The notes under the pieces were generated by a model. That model was not told the DNA's origin and searched no databases. It saw only the letters and a list, made by a program, of their open reading frames with translations. DNA of 64,000 nucleotides from Hydrogenophilales bacterium 16-64-40 (GTDB taxonomy: Bacteria > Pseudomonadota > Gammaproteobacteria > Burkholderiales > Thiobacillaceae), in assembly GCA_002256995.1 (NCBI GenBank), contig NCGX01000018.1, positions 1-64,000 on the forward strand, read 5' to 3'. Positions within the stretch are counted from its first letter, which is position 1. Every line of letters begins with the position of its first letter. The translations under genes were made by a program, and so were the position numbers. Shown here in pieces: positions 17,895 through 26,733 of the stretch.

Positions 17895-20015
17895 TCAGGC
17901 GAGCTTGAAGCCGGCGACCGAACTCTTCAGATCCTGCGCCAGCTGCTTCATGCTGCCAATCGACTCGGCCGTCTGCTGCGTGCCGCTGCTCGTCTGCACC
18001 GAAATCGTCTTGATGTCCTGCATGGTTTCGGCCACCTTGGCGGTCGATTCCGCCTGGCTCTGCGTAGCGGAGGAAATGTCGGCAATCAGTCCGGCCAGCG
18101 TTTTCGACACGGTGCCGATCTCGGCCAGCGTCTGACCAGCCGCATCCGACAGCTTGGCGCCCTCGACCACGCCCTGGGTCGAGACCTCCATCGCCGCCAC
18201 CGTATCGTGGGTATCCGACTGAATGGTCTTCACGATCGCCGCGATCTGCTTGGTCGCATCGGCCGAACGTTCCGCCAGCCGCTGCACCTCTTCTGCCACC
18301 ACCGAGAAGCCCCGCCCGGCCTCACCTGCGGACGCTGCCTGAATGGCCGCGTTGAGCGCCAGCACGTTGGTCTGCTCGGTAATGTCGGAAATCAGTTCGA
18401 CGATTTCGCCGATCTCCTGTGAGGATTCGCCGAGGCGCTTGATTCGTTTCGAGGTTTCCTGGATCTGTTCGCGCAGACCGTTCATGCTGGAAATGGCGTT
18501 GGCCACCGCCTGCTGGCCTTTTTCGGCGGCGGCCAGGGACTGTTCGGCCACACGGGCCGACTCGGCGGCGTTGCCTGACACCTGTTGCACCGATTGCGCC
18601 AGGCTCACCACGGCGGCCGAGGTCTCTTCGATGCCCTCGGACTGGCGACGCGAGGCATGTTGCAGCGACTCGGAGATATGACCCGCCTGACTCGCTGCCT
18701 GGTCCATTTGCACCGTGGCGTTGTTGATGCCCCGCACCAGACTGCGCAACTCTTCCACCGTGTAGTTGATCGAGTCTGCCACCGCACCGGTAATGTCTTC
18801 GGTCACGCTGGCGTTGATGGTGAGGTTGCCTTCGGCCAACTCGCCCAGCTCGTCCATCAGACGCAGAATCGCTTCCTGGTTGCGGCTGTTCTCCTCTTCG
18901 CTCTTGCGTGCCCGCGATTTGGTTTCGTTTATGTTGACCAGCCCCAGCACCACCAGCGAGCCGATCGCCAGCAAGCCGAACAAGGCGGCCAGCAGATAGC
19001 CGGCGCCGCCGACGGACTGGTAATCCTGCGACAACTGATTCGCGTCTGCCAGCAGTTTGTCACTGCCGACGAACAGGTTGTTGGCCGCCGATTTGGATTG
19101 CAGCAGCGGCTGCGTGTTGGCAAGCACCTCGCCCACCGCCTCGACCATGTCGGCCATGTTGGCGCCCAGATCTTCCAGGGTCAGCATGCTGTCTTCACTG
19201 CGGCTGGCCACACCGGTCATCAGCGCCTGCACCGTATCGCGGAACGAGGTGGTGTCGGTTTCCAGCTGCAGCACCACGACAGGGTCGATCAGGTCAGCCG
19301 ACAGCAGCAGGTTGGCGTTTTTCGGCATGCGCTGGCTCAGCATGACCAGGTGGTTGGCGCGCGACACTTCGCGCACGCCCGCCCCTGAGTCGACCAACTG
19401 GCTGCCGAGGTGTTCGGCAACCTCCTGCAGATCGGAACTCAGGGCGTTAATGCGCTTGACGCTTTCGTTCAAGGTCACCAGGTTTTTCTGCTGCGACAGG
19501 ATCTGCGCGACCTGCGGGTCGAACGTCTTCCACTGCGCGCTGATTTTTTCAAGCGTGGCGCGCGCCGCGCCGCTGGAGGCGGGCACCTCGGCATCCCCTT
19601 CGGTCAGGCCGGTCAACGTCGTCTGAAACGCGACCCTGCCTTCGGCCAGCTTCTTGAAGGCGGTGGCGTCACCGAGTGCAGATTGCTGGGCGGTCAGCGG
19701 CAGGCGCTGCGACAGCACCTTGAGGTCACCGGCCCGGGCCTCGTAGCTGGTCCGGTTGTCGAGCTGGATCGCGCTGTAGACGGTGAAGCCGGCCGCCAGG
19801 ACCAGCGAGGCGACCAGAATGCCGCCGACGTAGAGATATTGCTTGTCGACGGGCAAATGGCCGATCAGCGGGGCGCGCCCGGGCTCCTTGTCAGCCAGCT
19901 TGCGCACGCCCTGCATGATCATGGCGGTATGATCCCCCCCACTCTTGCCTCTGACCTTTTCCGTCATGCGGCCAGCGAGCCCTTTGAGGCCATTCATTGT
20001 TGTCGCCACGCTCAT
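17895..20015 (-). CDS. pilJ: PilJ methyl-accepting chemotaxis protein
   Basis: This 706-residue membrane chemoreceptor feeds the ChpA kinase. An N-terminal cytoplasmic stretch of about 60 residues precedes transmembrane helix 1 ([19 protein letters not shown]). A periplasmic PilJ sensing domain follows (type IV pili methyl-accepting domain, with paired [10 protein letters not shown] and SQRMPKNAN motifs), then helix 2 near residue 335 ([20 protein letters not shown]). A HAMP-like segment and a signalling domain complete it, with hairpin tip [32 protein letters not shown] (written here as the family hallmark region). I chose the ATG at 20015, preceded by GGAG; an upstream GTG at 20030 is possible. 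It detects surface contact or pilin state in related bacteria. Confidence 0.92.
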   Translation of the reverse strand: MSVATTMNGLKGLAGRMTEKVRGKSGGDHTAMIMQGVRKLADKEPGRAPLIGHLPVDKQYLYVGGILVASLVLAAGFTVYSAIQLDNRTSYEARAGDLKVLSQRLPLTAQQSALGDATAFKKLAEGRVAFQTTLTGLTEGDAEVPASSGAARATLEKISAQWKTFDPQVAQILSQQKNLVTLNESVKRINALSSDLQEVAEHLGSQLVDSGAGVREVSRANHLVMLSQRMPKNANLLLSADLIDPVVVLQLETDTTSFRDTVQALMTGVASRSEDSMLTLEDLGANMADMVEAVGEVLANTQPLLQSKSAANNLFVGSDKLLADANQLSQDYQSVGGAGYLLAALFGLLAIGSLVVLGLVNINETKSRARKSEEENSRNQEAILRLMDELGELAEGNLTINASVTEDITGAVADSINYTVEELRSLVRGINNATVQMDQAASQAGHISESLQHASRRQSEGIEETSAAVVSLAQSVQQVSGNAAESARVAEQSLAAAEKGQQAVANAISSMNGLREQIQETSKRIKRLGESSQEIGEIVELISDITEQTNVLALNAAIQAASAGEAGRGFSVVAEEVQRLAERSADATKQIAAIVKTIQSDTHDTVAAMEVSTQGVVEGAKLSDAAGQTLAEIGTVSKTLAGLIADISSATQSQAESTAKVAETMQDIKTISVQTSSGTQQTAESIGSMKQLAQDLKSSVAGFKLA

Positions 20016-20077
20016 TATTTTAATCTCCACTCATCGGCGCCAGCGCGCCTGTTTTCAACACCCGGTCGGTGACCGAC

Positions 20078-20590
20078 CTACGCTTCAACCTTGAGAAACC
20101 CGGCATTGCCAAGCAATTGGCCGAAATCCATATCGCACCAATCGGTGCCCGCCTCGTCCGCGTATTGGCGGGCGACCCACGGATGCGGTGCCGCGTGTTC
20201 GCCACGCAGCTGGTAATGCTTGATGTTTTTCAGACCCAGGGTGCTGCGCACCAGCAGCGCGGCATTCACGCCAAAATCATGATGCGGAATCAGCAGGCGG
20301 CAATCAACGTGCTCGGGCGTTACGCCCTGCCCCATGAAATCCGAAAAATCGCTCACCGCGAACAAGTTGCCGCGGATGTTGGCGACGCCCCGAAACCACC
20401 GACACGCACCGGGCACCTTGACGATGGGCGGCACCGGGATCACTTCCTCGGTATCGGAAAGGCTCACCAGCCAGTTCACGTCGCCGACCCGAAAGCCCAG
20501 ACGGGATCCGGTGTTGTCGCGACTGGCTGCTGCCTGCAACTGCTGCGAAAGCGTGGTCTGAAATTCGCGCAGATTGAATTTCTTGGCCAT
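20078..20590 (-). CDS. pilI: PilI, CheW-like adaptor
   Basis: This 170-residue CheW-domain protein couples the PilJ receptor to the ChpA kinase. The fold is seen in GFRVGDVNWLVSLSDTEEVIPVP, WFRGVANIRGNLFAVSDF and NAALLVRSTLGLKN. Length and gene order (between pilH and pilJ) match the Pil-Chp operons of other proteobacteria. The C-terminal part (GTDWCDMDFGQLLG) is typical of PilI rather than flagellar CheW. The gene starts 10 bases after the pilH stop. Confidence 0.88.
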   Translation of the reverse strand: MAKKFNLREFQTTLSQQLQAAASRDNTGSRLGFRVGDVNWLVSLSDTEEVIPVPPIVKVPGACRWFRGVANIRGNLFAVSDFSDFMGQGVTPEHVDCRLLIPHHDFGVNAALLVRSTLGLKNIKHYQLRGEHAAPHPWVARQYADEAGTDWCDMDFGQLLGNAGFLKVEA

Positions 20591-20600
20591 GTTGGTCCGC

Positions 20601-20966
20601 TCAGTCCAGCGCCTTGATCTGCGACAGCAGGTCTTCCGGCTTCACCGGCTTCACCAGGTAAGCTTTCGCGCCCTGACGCATGCCCCAGACCTTGTCGGTT
20701 TCCTGCCCCTTGGTGGTGCACATGATGACCGGAATATGCTTGGTCGCCTCCTCCTTGGTGATCATGCGGGTCGCCTGATAGCCGTTCATGCCCGGCATCA
20801 CGACGTCCATCACGATCAGATCGGGCAGCGTCTGCTTGGCCTGCGCCACGGCTTCCTCGCCGCTTTCGGCCATGCTGACCAGATAACCGTTCTTGACCAG
20901 CAGTTCGGACAGAAAAAAACGTTCGGTGGGGGAATCATCCACCACCAGAATTCGGCTTATCGCCAT
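20601..20966 (-). CDS. pilH: PilH, single-domain response regulator
   Basis: This 121-residue receiver-only protein has acidic residues in ILVVDDSPTE, phosphoacceptor Asp in LIVMDVVMPGMNGYQATR (about residue 52), and Lys in AYLVKPVKPEDLL. The block VIMCTTKGQETDKVWGMRQGA is typical of PilH. It controls pilus retraction or acts as a phosphate sink opposite PilG. The AAGGAG site lies 7 bases before the ATG. Confidence 0.9.
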   Translation of the reverse strand: MAISRILVVDDSPTERFFLSELLVKNGYLVSMAESGEEAVAQAKQTLPDLIVMDVVMPGMNGYQATRMITKEEATKHIPVIMCTTKGQETDKVWGMRQGAKAYLVKPVKPEDLLSQIKALD

Positions 20967-20987
20967 ATCTATGCTCCTTGAAAAAAA

Positions 20988-21380
20988 TCAGGCCCTGGCG
21001 CACGCGTGCTCGCGCACCGCTGTCAGCAGCGTGTCCTTGGTAAAAGGCTTGGTCAGATACTGGTCCGACCCCACCATGCGGCCGCGCGCTCGATCGAACA
21101 GCCCGTCCTTGGACGACAGCATGATGACCGGCGTGCTGCGGTATTTTGCGTTGCGCTTGATCAGCGAACAGGTCTGGTAGCCGTCGAGGCGCGGCATCAT
21201 GATGTCGACGAACACCACGTCCGGTTCGTGATCGGTAATCTTGGACAACGCATCGAAGCCGTCCTGCGCCAGGATGACTTCGCAACCCGCCTGATTCAGA
21301 AATATTTCCGCGCTACGGCGTATGGTGTTGCTGTCATCGATGACCATCACCTTGACGCCTTTCAAAGCTTCGTTATCCAC
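20988..21380 (-). CDS. pilG: PilG, single-domain response regulator
   Basis: This 130-residue receiver is the first gene of the Pil-Chp operon. The sequence GVKVMVIDDSNTIRRSAE, VVFVDIMMPRLDGYQTCSLI and SDQYLTKPFTKDTLL follows known PilG closely. I take the GTG at 21380 as start: GGTGGAG lies just upstream, and the protein then has the normal short N-terminus. A longer frame to 21425 adds 15 residues not seen in the family. PilG stimulates pilus extension and cAMP signalling in Pseudomonas; here only the family role is inferred. Confidence 0.88.
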   Translation of the reverse strand: MDNEALKGVKVMVIDDSNTIRRSAEIFLNQAGCEVILAQDGFDALSKITDHEPDVVFVDIMMPRLDGYQTCSLIKRNAKYRSTPVIMLSSKDGLFDRARGRMVGSDQYLTKPFTKDTLLTAVREHACARA

Positions 21381-21506
21381 ACGCTTTCTCCACCTGGACC
21401 TTGGGACGCAGCACCTGCCACACACCCTGTGTGCATACCATTACGGCACCGGCTCAGGCTTCTTTAGCCCCCGCGACCCTCCGCGCACGCACGTTTTCCC
21501 TGCCAA

Positions 21507-21539
21507 TAAAAAAGGGCACCGCATTGCGATACCCTTTTT
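21507..21539 (-). terminator. Rho-independent terminator after the 21562-22464 gene
   Basis: The minus strand reads AAAAAGGGTATCGCAATGCGGTGCCCTTTTTT: a ten-pair stem with two G-U pairs, tiny loop and U-run, 23 bases beyond the stop codon. Confidence 0.8.
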
Positions 21540-21561
21540 CCGCTACGTGCCGGACACAGTC

Positions 21562-22464
21562 TTACTGCCAGGCATCCCCGCTGGACTTCTTTTCCGCGCC
21601 GGCAACGGCACTCATGGTCTCCATAATCACGTTTGGCAGGGACGAAATCCGCATGAACTGCCCCATGCCCACATCCGGGAACGCCAGCGCAATGCGGTAA
21701 CGGCCATGCGGTGAACTCACCACATTATCGACCACGTAAATCTCATACGGTAGTCCGGCGACGTTGTCCTGCATGTCGATTTTCTTGATCCACTCGCCAT
21801 CCTTGTTGTCGCCGTCGTTCATCGCCACCCCGAACACGGCCAGCTTGCGGTCAGGCATGACGACTTCGTAGACCTTGCTTGTCTTGCCGACGCCCTTGGC
21901 CAGATTCTCGCGAACGACCTTCAGCGCTTCGGCAAAGCTGCCGTACTCGGCCAGTTTGTTCTTGGGTGAATCCAGACGTTCCATGCCGATCATGTAACGG
22001 TAATTGCCCAGGTTGCCGGGCGCCTCGTCGCCGCCCTGCCCGCTGCCTGCGCCCAGCGCGGCCTGCAGGCGTTCCTGCAGGCCCTTGACCGCATCCTCCT
22101 TCTTGCCAAAGGCCTTGCGGAAATAGGCGCGATACCAGTAATCCGGATTGGTGTAGGCGATGCTGCCGTCGGCTTTCACTCCGACGCGAATCGCAGCGCC
22201 CAGTACGGCGTGGCCGCCCACCGACCCCACTTCTTTCAGCATGGCGTCGTCGGTGGCGATCACCACCCCATACTCCGTCAGGCCCTTGGGAAAATACTTG
22301 CCAACCACCTTGAAGCCGCCATTCTTGAGCTTGACCTCGACTGCAGCCGCCGCAGCCTGGGCACTGCCACCCGCCACCCGATCTCCCTGAACATAAGGCG
22401 AAATCGCCCATGTACTTGCTGAAAAAACGAGCAGGGCCCACGCCGCAATCGATCGCACAATCAT
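21562..22464 (-). CDS. Exported protein of unknown function
   Basis: This 300-residue protein has a signal peptide (MIVRSIAAWALLVFSASTWA, cleavage before ISPYVQ). The first mature segment (AAAAVEVKLKNGGFKVVGKYFP) and a DPYWYRAYF-like stretch (NPDYWYRAYFRKAFGK) are followed by a charged region and a C-terminal GRYRIALAFPDVGMGQFMRIS block. The opening resembles the first strand-helix of DUF302 proteins, but no DUF302 core motif follows, so I leave it unassigned. It has a strong AGGAG site and its own terminator. It lies between the Pil-Chp operon and rubredoxin, with no clear functional link. Confidence 0.75.
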   Translation of the reverse strand: MIVRSIAAWALLVFSASTWAISPYVQGDRVAGGSAQAAAAAVEVKLKNGGFKVVGKYFPKGLTEYGVVIATDDAMLKEVGSVGGHAVLGAAIRVGVKADGSIAYTNPDYWYRAYFRKAFGKKEDAVKGLQERLQAALGAGSGQGGDEAPGNLGNYRYMIGMERLDSPKNKLAEYGSFAEALKVVRENLAKGVGKTSKVYEVVMPDRKLAVFGVAMNDGDNKDGEWIKKIDMQDNVAGLPYEIYVVDNVVSSPHGRYRIALAFPDVGMGQFMRISSLPNVIMETMSAVAGAEKKSSGDAWQ

Positions 22465-22593
22465 AACTGTCTCCTGGTTGAAATTATTTTTTATTCCACC
22501 CGACTATGCCATTAACGGCGTGAATCGCGTGTCAGACCCGATTTTATAGTCAAACACACCCACCGCCAACGCCGGCTCCCGCCAGTGAAGGCT

Positions 22594-22776
22594 TTACAAC
22601 GCCACCATCTCGAAATCGTCCTTGCGTGCCCCGCAATCCGGGCAGGTCCAGTTGATCGGCACGTCCTCCCAGCGCGTGCCGGGCGGGATCCCGTCGTCGG
22701 GCGCGCCGGTTTCCTCGTGATAGATGTAGCCGCAGATCAGGCACATCCAGCTTTTGTATTCGGGGAGATCAGACAT
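22594..22776 (-). CDS. Rubredoxin
   Basis: This is a 60-residue small iron-sulfur protein. Two CxxC knuckles (MCLICGY and CPDCGAR) hold one iron, with the usual YIYHEETGAPDDGIPPGTRWEDVP between them and a DDFE ending. It acts as a soluble one-electron carrier. It is transcribed alone, away from thiD, with a promoter region of about 55 bases shared with that divergent gene. A second rubredoxin lies at 50969-51181; the two differ in their N-terminal extension. Confidence 0.92.
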   Translation of the reverse strand: MSDLPEYKSWMCLICGYIYHEETGAPDDGIPPGTRWEDVPINWTCPDCGARKDDFEMVAL

Positions 22777-22830
22777 GGGTATTCCGTGAATCGGCTAAAA
22801 TCGAGTGTTTGATTCTAAAGCAGTGACGCC

Positions 22831-23673
22831 ATGCCCTCCATATTCGTCCCCAAACCCACACCGCCGCTGGTGCTCTGCTTTGCCGCGTCCGATCCGACCG
22901 GCGGTGCGGGCATCCAGGCCGACCTGCTGACGCTGGCCAGCATGGGTTGCCACCCGTTGTCGGTGATCACCGCGATTACGGTGCAGGACACCGCACGGGT
23001 CGACGAAGTGCTGGCCATCGACGCCGAATGGGTGGCGGATCAGGCGCGCATGCTGCTTGAAGACGTGCCGGTGGCCGCGTTCAAGCTTGGCATGTTGGGC
23101 AGCCCCGAGTCGATGGCGGTCATCGCCGAAATCCTCTCCGACTATCCGGACATCCCGGTCATCCTCGACCCGGTGCTGGCGTCCGGGCGCGGCGACGAGC
23201 TCGCCACCGAGGACATGATCTCTGCGATGCGCGACCTGCTGATCCCGCAGACCAGCATCCTCACGCCCAACAGCCACGAAGCGCGCCGGCTGGCGCTGTT
23301 CGAGTCGGATGACGACGACATGGACCTCGCTGCCTGCGCCGCACACCTGACCGATCTCGGCTGCGAATACGTGCTCATCACCGGCACCCACGAAACGACC
23401 CCGCGCGTGCTGAACAGCCTGTACGACGCCAACGGCCACGTGCAGACCGACGCCTGGGACCGCCTGCCAGGCAGCTATCACGGCTCCGGCTGCACCCTCG
23501 CCTCGGCGATCGCCGCTGCCCTGGCGTATGGCCAGGACGTGCCCACGGCGGTGCGCGATGCACAGCACTTCACCTATGAAACGCTGAAGGCCGCCTTCCG
23601 CCCCGGCATGGGGCAATACATTCCCGAGCGTTTCTTCTGGGCCCAGGAGGGGCAGACGGAAGGCAATGCCTAA
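22831..23673 (+). CDS. thiD: Hydroxymethylpyrimidine/phosphomethylpyrimidine kinase ThiD
   Basis: This 280-residue kinase phosphorylates HMP and HMP-P in thiamine synthesis. Family motifs are AASDPTGGAGIQADLLT near the start, ITVQDT, KLGMLGS, LDPVLASGRGDEL, LTPNSHEA and GSYHGSGCTLASAIAAALA, the last being the anion-hole region. It overlaps thiE by 8 bases and opens the thiD-thiE-hemL-dsrS operon. Confidence 0.93.
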   Translation: MPSIFVPKPTPPLVLCFAASDPTGGAGIQADLLTLASMGCHPLSVITAITVQDTARVDEVLAIDAEWVADQARMLLEDVPVAAFKLGMLGSPESMAVIAEILSDYPDIPVILDPVLASGRGDELATEDMISAMRDLLIPQTSILTPNSHEARRLALFESDDDDMDLAACAAHLTDLGCEYVLITGTHETTPRVLNSLYDANGHVQTDAWDRLPGSYHGSGCTLASAIAAALAYGQDVPTAVRDAQHFTYETLKAAFRPGMGQYIPERFFWAQEGQTEGNA

Positions 23674-24325
23674 CTTGCCCGAACACCCAATGGCCCAATT
23701 CCCTGGCGGCGTGTACGCCATCACCCCCGAAACCGCAGACACCGAACACTTGCTGATGCAGGTCGGGGCGGCGCTGGCGGGCGGCGTCGCCGCCGTGCAA
23801 TACCGCGACAAGTCGGGCGACGTGGCGCGACGCCACGAACAGGCGAGCGAACTGGTCGCGCTGTGCCGCCCGTTCGGGGTGCCGCTGATCGTCAACGACG
23901 ACCTGCGGCTGGCCGATTTGTGCGACGCCGACGGCGTGCATCTGGGGCGCGACGACGCCAGCCTGCGCGAAGCGCGCATCATCCTCGGCCGCGGCAAACT
24001 CGTCGGCGCATCGTGCTACCAAAGCCTCGAACTGGCGTTGGCCGCGCAGGCCGCCGGCGCCGACTATGTCGCCTTCGGCAGTTTCTTTGCGTCGCCCACC
24101 AAGCCGGCGGCCGGGCGCGCCGGCCTCGACCTGCTGCGCGAAGCCGCACCGCTGATCCACGTGCCGCTGGTCGCCATCGGCGGCATCACGCTGGCCAACG
24201 CGCCGCAACTGCTGGACGCCGGCGCCGACAGTCTCGCCTTGCTGTCGGCGCTGTTCGACGCTCCCGACATCCGCGCCAGCGCGCGCGCCCTGAATCATCT
24301 ATTTGAAACGGAATCCGAACAATGA
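23666..24325 (+). CDS. thiE: Thiamine-phosphate synthase ThiE
   Basis: This 219-residue enzyme joins HMP-PP and thiazole phosphate to make thiamine phosphate. Motifs are [65 protein letters not shown] and [12 protein letters not shown] use the ATG at 23666, which has GGAAGG upstream; a second ATG eight codons later is possible. Its stop overlaps the hemL start by four bases (ATGA). Confidence 0.93.
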   Translation: MPNLPEHPMAQFPGGVYAITPETADTEHLLMQVGAALAGGVAAVQYRDKSGDVARRHEQASELVALCRPFGVPLIVNDDLRLADLCDADGVHLGRDDASLREARIILGRGKLVGASCYQSLELALAAQAAGADYVAFGSFFASPTKPAAGRAGLDLLREAAPLIHVPLVAIGGITLANAPQLLDAGADSLALLSALFDAPDIRASARALNHLFETESEQ

Positions 24326-25599
24326 CCCGCAACGAACAACTTTTCGAACAATCGCAGCAAGTCATCCCCGGCGGGGTGAATTCCCCGGTGCGCGCCTTCA
24401 AGAGCGTCGGCGGCACCCCGGTGTTCTTCAGCCGCGCCAAGGGCTCGCGCGTGTGGGACGCCGACGGCCGCGAGTACATCGACTACGTCGGCTCGTGGGG
24501 CCCGGCCATCCTCGGCCACGCCCACCCCGGCACGGTGAAGGCGGTGCAGGATGCTGCCGTCAACGGCCTGTCGTTCGGCGCGCCGAGTGAAGCGGAACTC
24601 ACCATCGCCCGCCGCATCGTCGAACTGGTGCCGAGCATCGAGAAAGTCAGGCTCGTCTCGTCCGGCACCGAGGCGACGATGAGCGCGATCCGCCTGGCGC
24701 GCGGCTTCACTGGCCGTTCCAAGTTCATCAAGTTTGAGGGTTGCTACCACGGCCATGCCGATTTCCTGCTGGTGAAAGCCGGCTCCGGCGCGCTCACCTT
24801 CGGCAATCCCACCTCGGCCGGGGTGCCGCCCGAAACCGCCGCGCAGACGATCGTGCTCGACTACAACGACGTCGCCGGGCTCGAACGCACCTTCGCGGAA
24901 ATCGGCAACGAGATCGCCTGCATCATCGTCGAGCCGTTTGCCGGCAACATGAACCTGGTCAAGCCGACCGCCGAATTCATGGTGGCGATGCGTCGCCTGT
25001 GCGATGCGCACGGCGCGCTGCTGATATTCGACGAGGTGATGACCGGCTTCCGCGTCGATCTGGGCGGCGCGCAGAAACTGCTTGGCATCAAACCGGACCT
25101 CACCACGCTGGGCAAGGTCATCGGTGGCGGCATGCCGGTGGGCGCCTTCGGCGGCCGTGCCGACGTGATGGACATGCTCGCCCCGACCGGCCCGGTGTAC
25201 CAGGCCGGCACCTTGTCCGGCAACCCGGTCGCGGTGGCGGCGGGGCTCGCGACGCTCGCGGCGATTTCCGAGCCCGGCTTCCATGCGAATCTCGCCGCCC
25301 GCACCGAGCGGCTGGTGAAGGGCCTGACCGTTGCCGCGAAAGAGACCGGCGTCACCTTCTGCGCGGACTCGGTCGGCGGCATGTTCGGCCTCTATTTCGC
25401 GGCCAGGCCGCCGGCGAGCTTCGCCGAGGTGATGCAGTGCGACAAGGACGCCTTCAACCGCTTCTTCCACGCCATGCTCGACCACGGCATCTACCTCGCG
25501 CCGTCTGCGTTCGAAGCGGGCTTCGTCTCGGCCGCGCACAGCGACGCCGACATCGACGCCACGATCGACGCCGCGCGCGCTGTATTCAAGACCCTATGA
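24322..25599 (+). CDS. hemL: Glutamate-1-semialdehyde 2,1-aminomutase HemL
   Basis: This 425-residue PLP enzyme converts glutamate-1-semialdehyde to 5-aminolevulinate, the entry step of tetrapyrrole synthesis by the C5 route. Motifs are [59 protein letters not shown] and [19 protein letters not shown] with the PLP lysine at residue 265. Length equals that of characterised HemL proteins. The coupling with thiD and thiE is by overlapping start/stop codons. Confidence 0.95.
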   Translation: MTRNEQLFEQSQQVIPGGVNSPVRAFKSVGGTPVFFSRAKGSRVWDADGREYIDYVGSWGPAILGHAHPGTVKAVQDAAVNGLSFGAPSEAELTIARRIVELVPSIEKVRLVSSGTEATMSAIRLARGFTGRSKFIKFEGCYHGHADFLLVKAGSGALTFGNPTSAGVPPETAAQTIVLDYNDVAGLERTFAEIGNEIACIIVEPFAGNMNLVKPTAEFMVAMRRLCDAHGALLIFDEVMTGFRVDLGGAQKLLGIKPDLTTLGKVIGGGMPVGAFGGRADVMDMLAPTGPVYQAGTLSGNPVAVAAGLATLAAISEPGFHANLAARTERLVKGLTVAAKETGVTFCADSVGGMFGLYFAARPPASFAEVMQCDKDAFNRFFHAMLDHGIYLAPSAFEAGFVSAAHSDADIDATIDAARAVFKTL

Positions 25600-26663
25600 A
25601 CGACGAGCTGTCCCCCGAAGACGAACTGCGCCTCAACGTCCTGTTCAACACCGAACTCAAGGCCGTCCGCATCGATGAATCGAACATGACGCTGTGGGCG
25701 CTGACGCCGCAGGGCGAGGCCAGCGTGCCGCTGAAACCCAACGAGCGCGCCGACCGCTACTTGAAGCGGGTGCGCGAGCAGCTGTCGGGCCATGCGCTGG
25801 GCTCGCCCGGCGGTTATCCGGTACATCTCACGCGCTGGACGCGGCAGTCGCAGTCCGGCTTGTCGATCCAGCATCTGTCGCAATTGCTGTTGATCGCCGA
25901 AGAAGAAGCGGTGGTGGCGGTGGTGCATTCGCCCGCGCTCACCGACGAGCTGGCACGCTACGCCTGGTGGTGCATGCCGACCCTCGAAAATGCGCGGCTG
26001 ATGCTGATGCGCGACGTGGTGTGCCGCGGCAGCATGGGGCGCACGCTGGCCGAATTTCTGGTCGACCACCTGGCCTTCCTGCACGAGGACGACGTCGGCA
26101 TTCTCGATACCGTCGCGGTGATGCTGTACTCGGGCGTGCTCACCGACGCCGAGCGGCTGGCGATCTGGAAACGCGGCAGCAGCCGCAATTCGTATTACGT
26201 GGCCTTCCTTGAATTGCAGCCGGACCAGCTGCCCAACCCGCGTCCCGCGCGCGCCGATCACGCCAGCGTGCCGGCACTTGCCGACAACCCTTACTGCACG
26301 ATGCTGGAAAAAGCGCTGTCGGCACAGGGGCAGACCTTCCTCGCCACCACCGCGCTCATTCTCGAACGCCCGGAAAACCAGGAAGTGGTCAACCACACGC
26401 TGAATGCGCTGGCGCAGTGGTGCGCGCCCTTGCGCCAGGCCGACGAAGCCGCACGCGGTCCTGCACGCGCGGCCCTGCTCGACGGGGCACCGCAGTTTGA
26501 AGCGGATTGCGCGGCACTCGACGCACTGGCGGCGGTGGACGCCGACAGCGTGCGGCCAATCTTCCTTAAGACCACCGCGATCGGCTCGCTGATGCGGCGC
26601 AAGATTGAGCCCGTCGTCGCGCCGCTACTGGACAGCATTTCCGTACTGCGGCGTCAGCCCTAG
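25596..26663 (+). CDS. DsrS-like sulfur metabolism protein
   Basis: This is a 355-residue soluble protein without signal peptide. The N-terminal block [34 protein letters not shown] and [19 protein letters not shown], then [27 protein letters not shown], resemble DsrS, a cytoplasmic protein of the dsr sulfur-oxidation operon in purple sulfur bacteria, whose exact job is unsettled. The match is from memory of the family and should be confirmed by search. Here the gene is not in a dsr operon but overlaps hemL by four bases, which may tie it to siroheme or heme demand. A strong inverted repeat follows. Confidence 0.6.
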   Translation: MNDELSPEDELRLNVLFNTELKAVRIDESNMTLWALTPQGEASVPLKPNERADRYLKRVREQLSGHALGSPGGYPVHLTRWTRQSQSGLSIQHLSQLLLIAEEEAVVAVVHSPALTDELARYAWWCMPTLENARLMLMRDVVCRGSMGRTLAEFLVDHLAFLHEDDVGILDTVAVMLYSGVLTDAERLAIWKRGSSRNSYYVAFLELQPDQLPNPRPARADHASVPALADNPYCTMLEKALSAQGQTFLATTALILERPENQEVVNHTLNALAQWCAPLRQADEAARGPARAALLDGAPQFEADCAALDALAAVDADSVRPIFLKTTAIGSLMRRKIEPVVAPLLDSISVLRRQP

Positions 26664-26679
26664 GCACATAAGCTGAAAC

Positions 26680-26719
26680 GACGAACCCCCTGCGGGCTTG
26701 CGCACGCAGGGGGTTCGTC
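26680..26719. terminator. Long hairpin between convergent dsrS-like gene and dsbD
   Basis: ACGAACCCCCTGCG pairs perfectly with CGCAGGGGGTTCGT around a short loop. No long U-run follows, but position and stability suggest a bidirectional terminator. Confidence 0.7.
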
Positions 26720-26733
26720 GACCGCGACACGGA

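Noticed and set aside
24741-26663. A 640-codon frame covering most of hemL in another register
   Set aside because: Only the part from the ATG at 25596 resembles a protein family; the earlier part is hemL out of frame.
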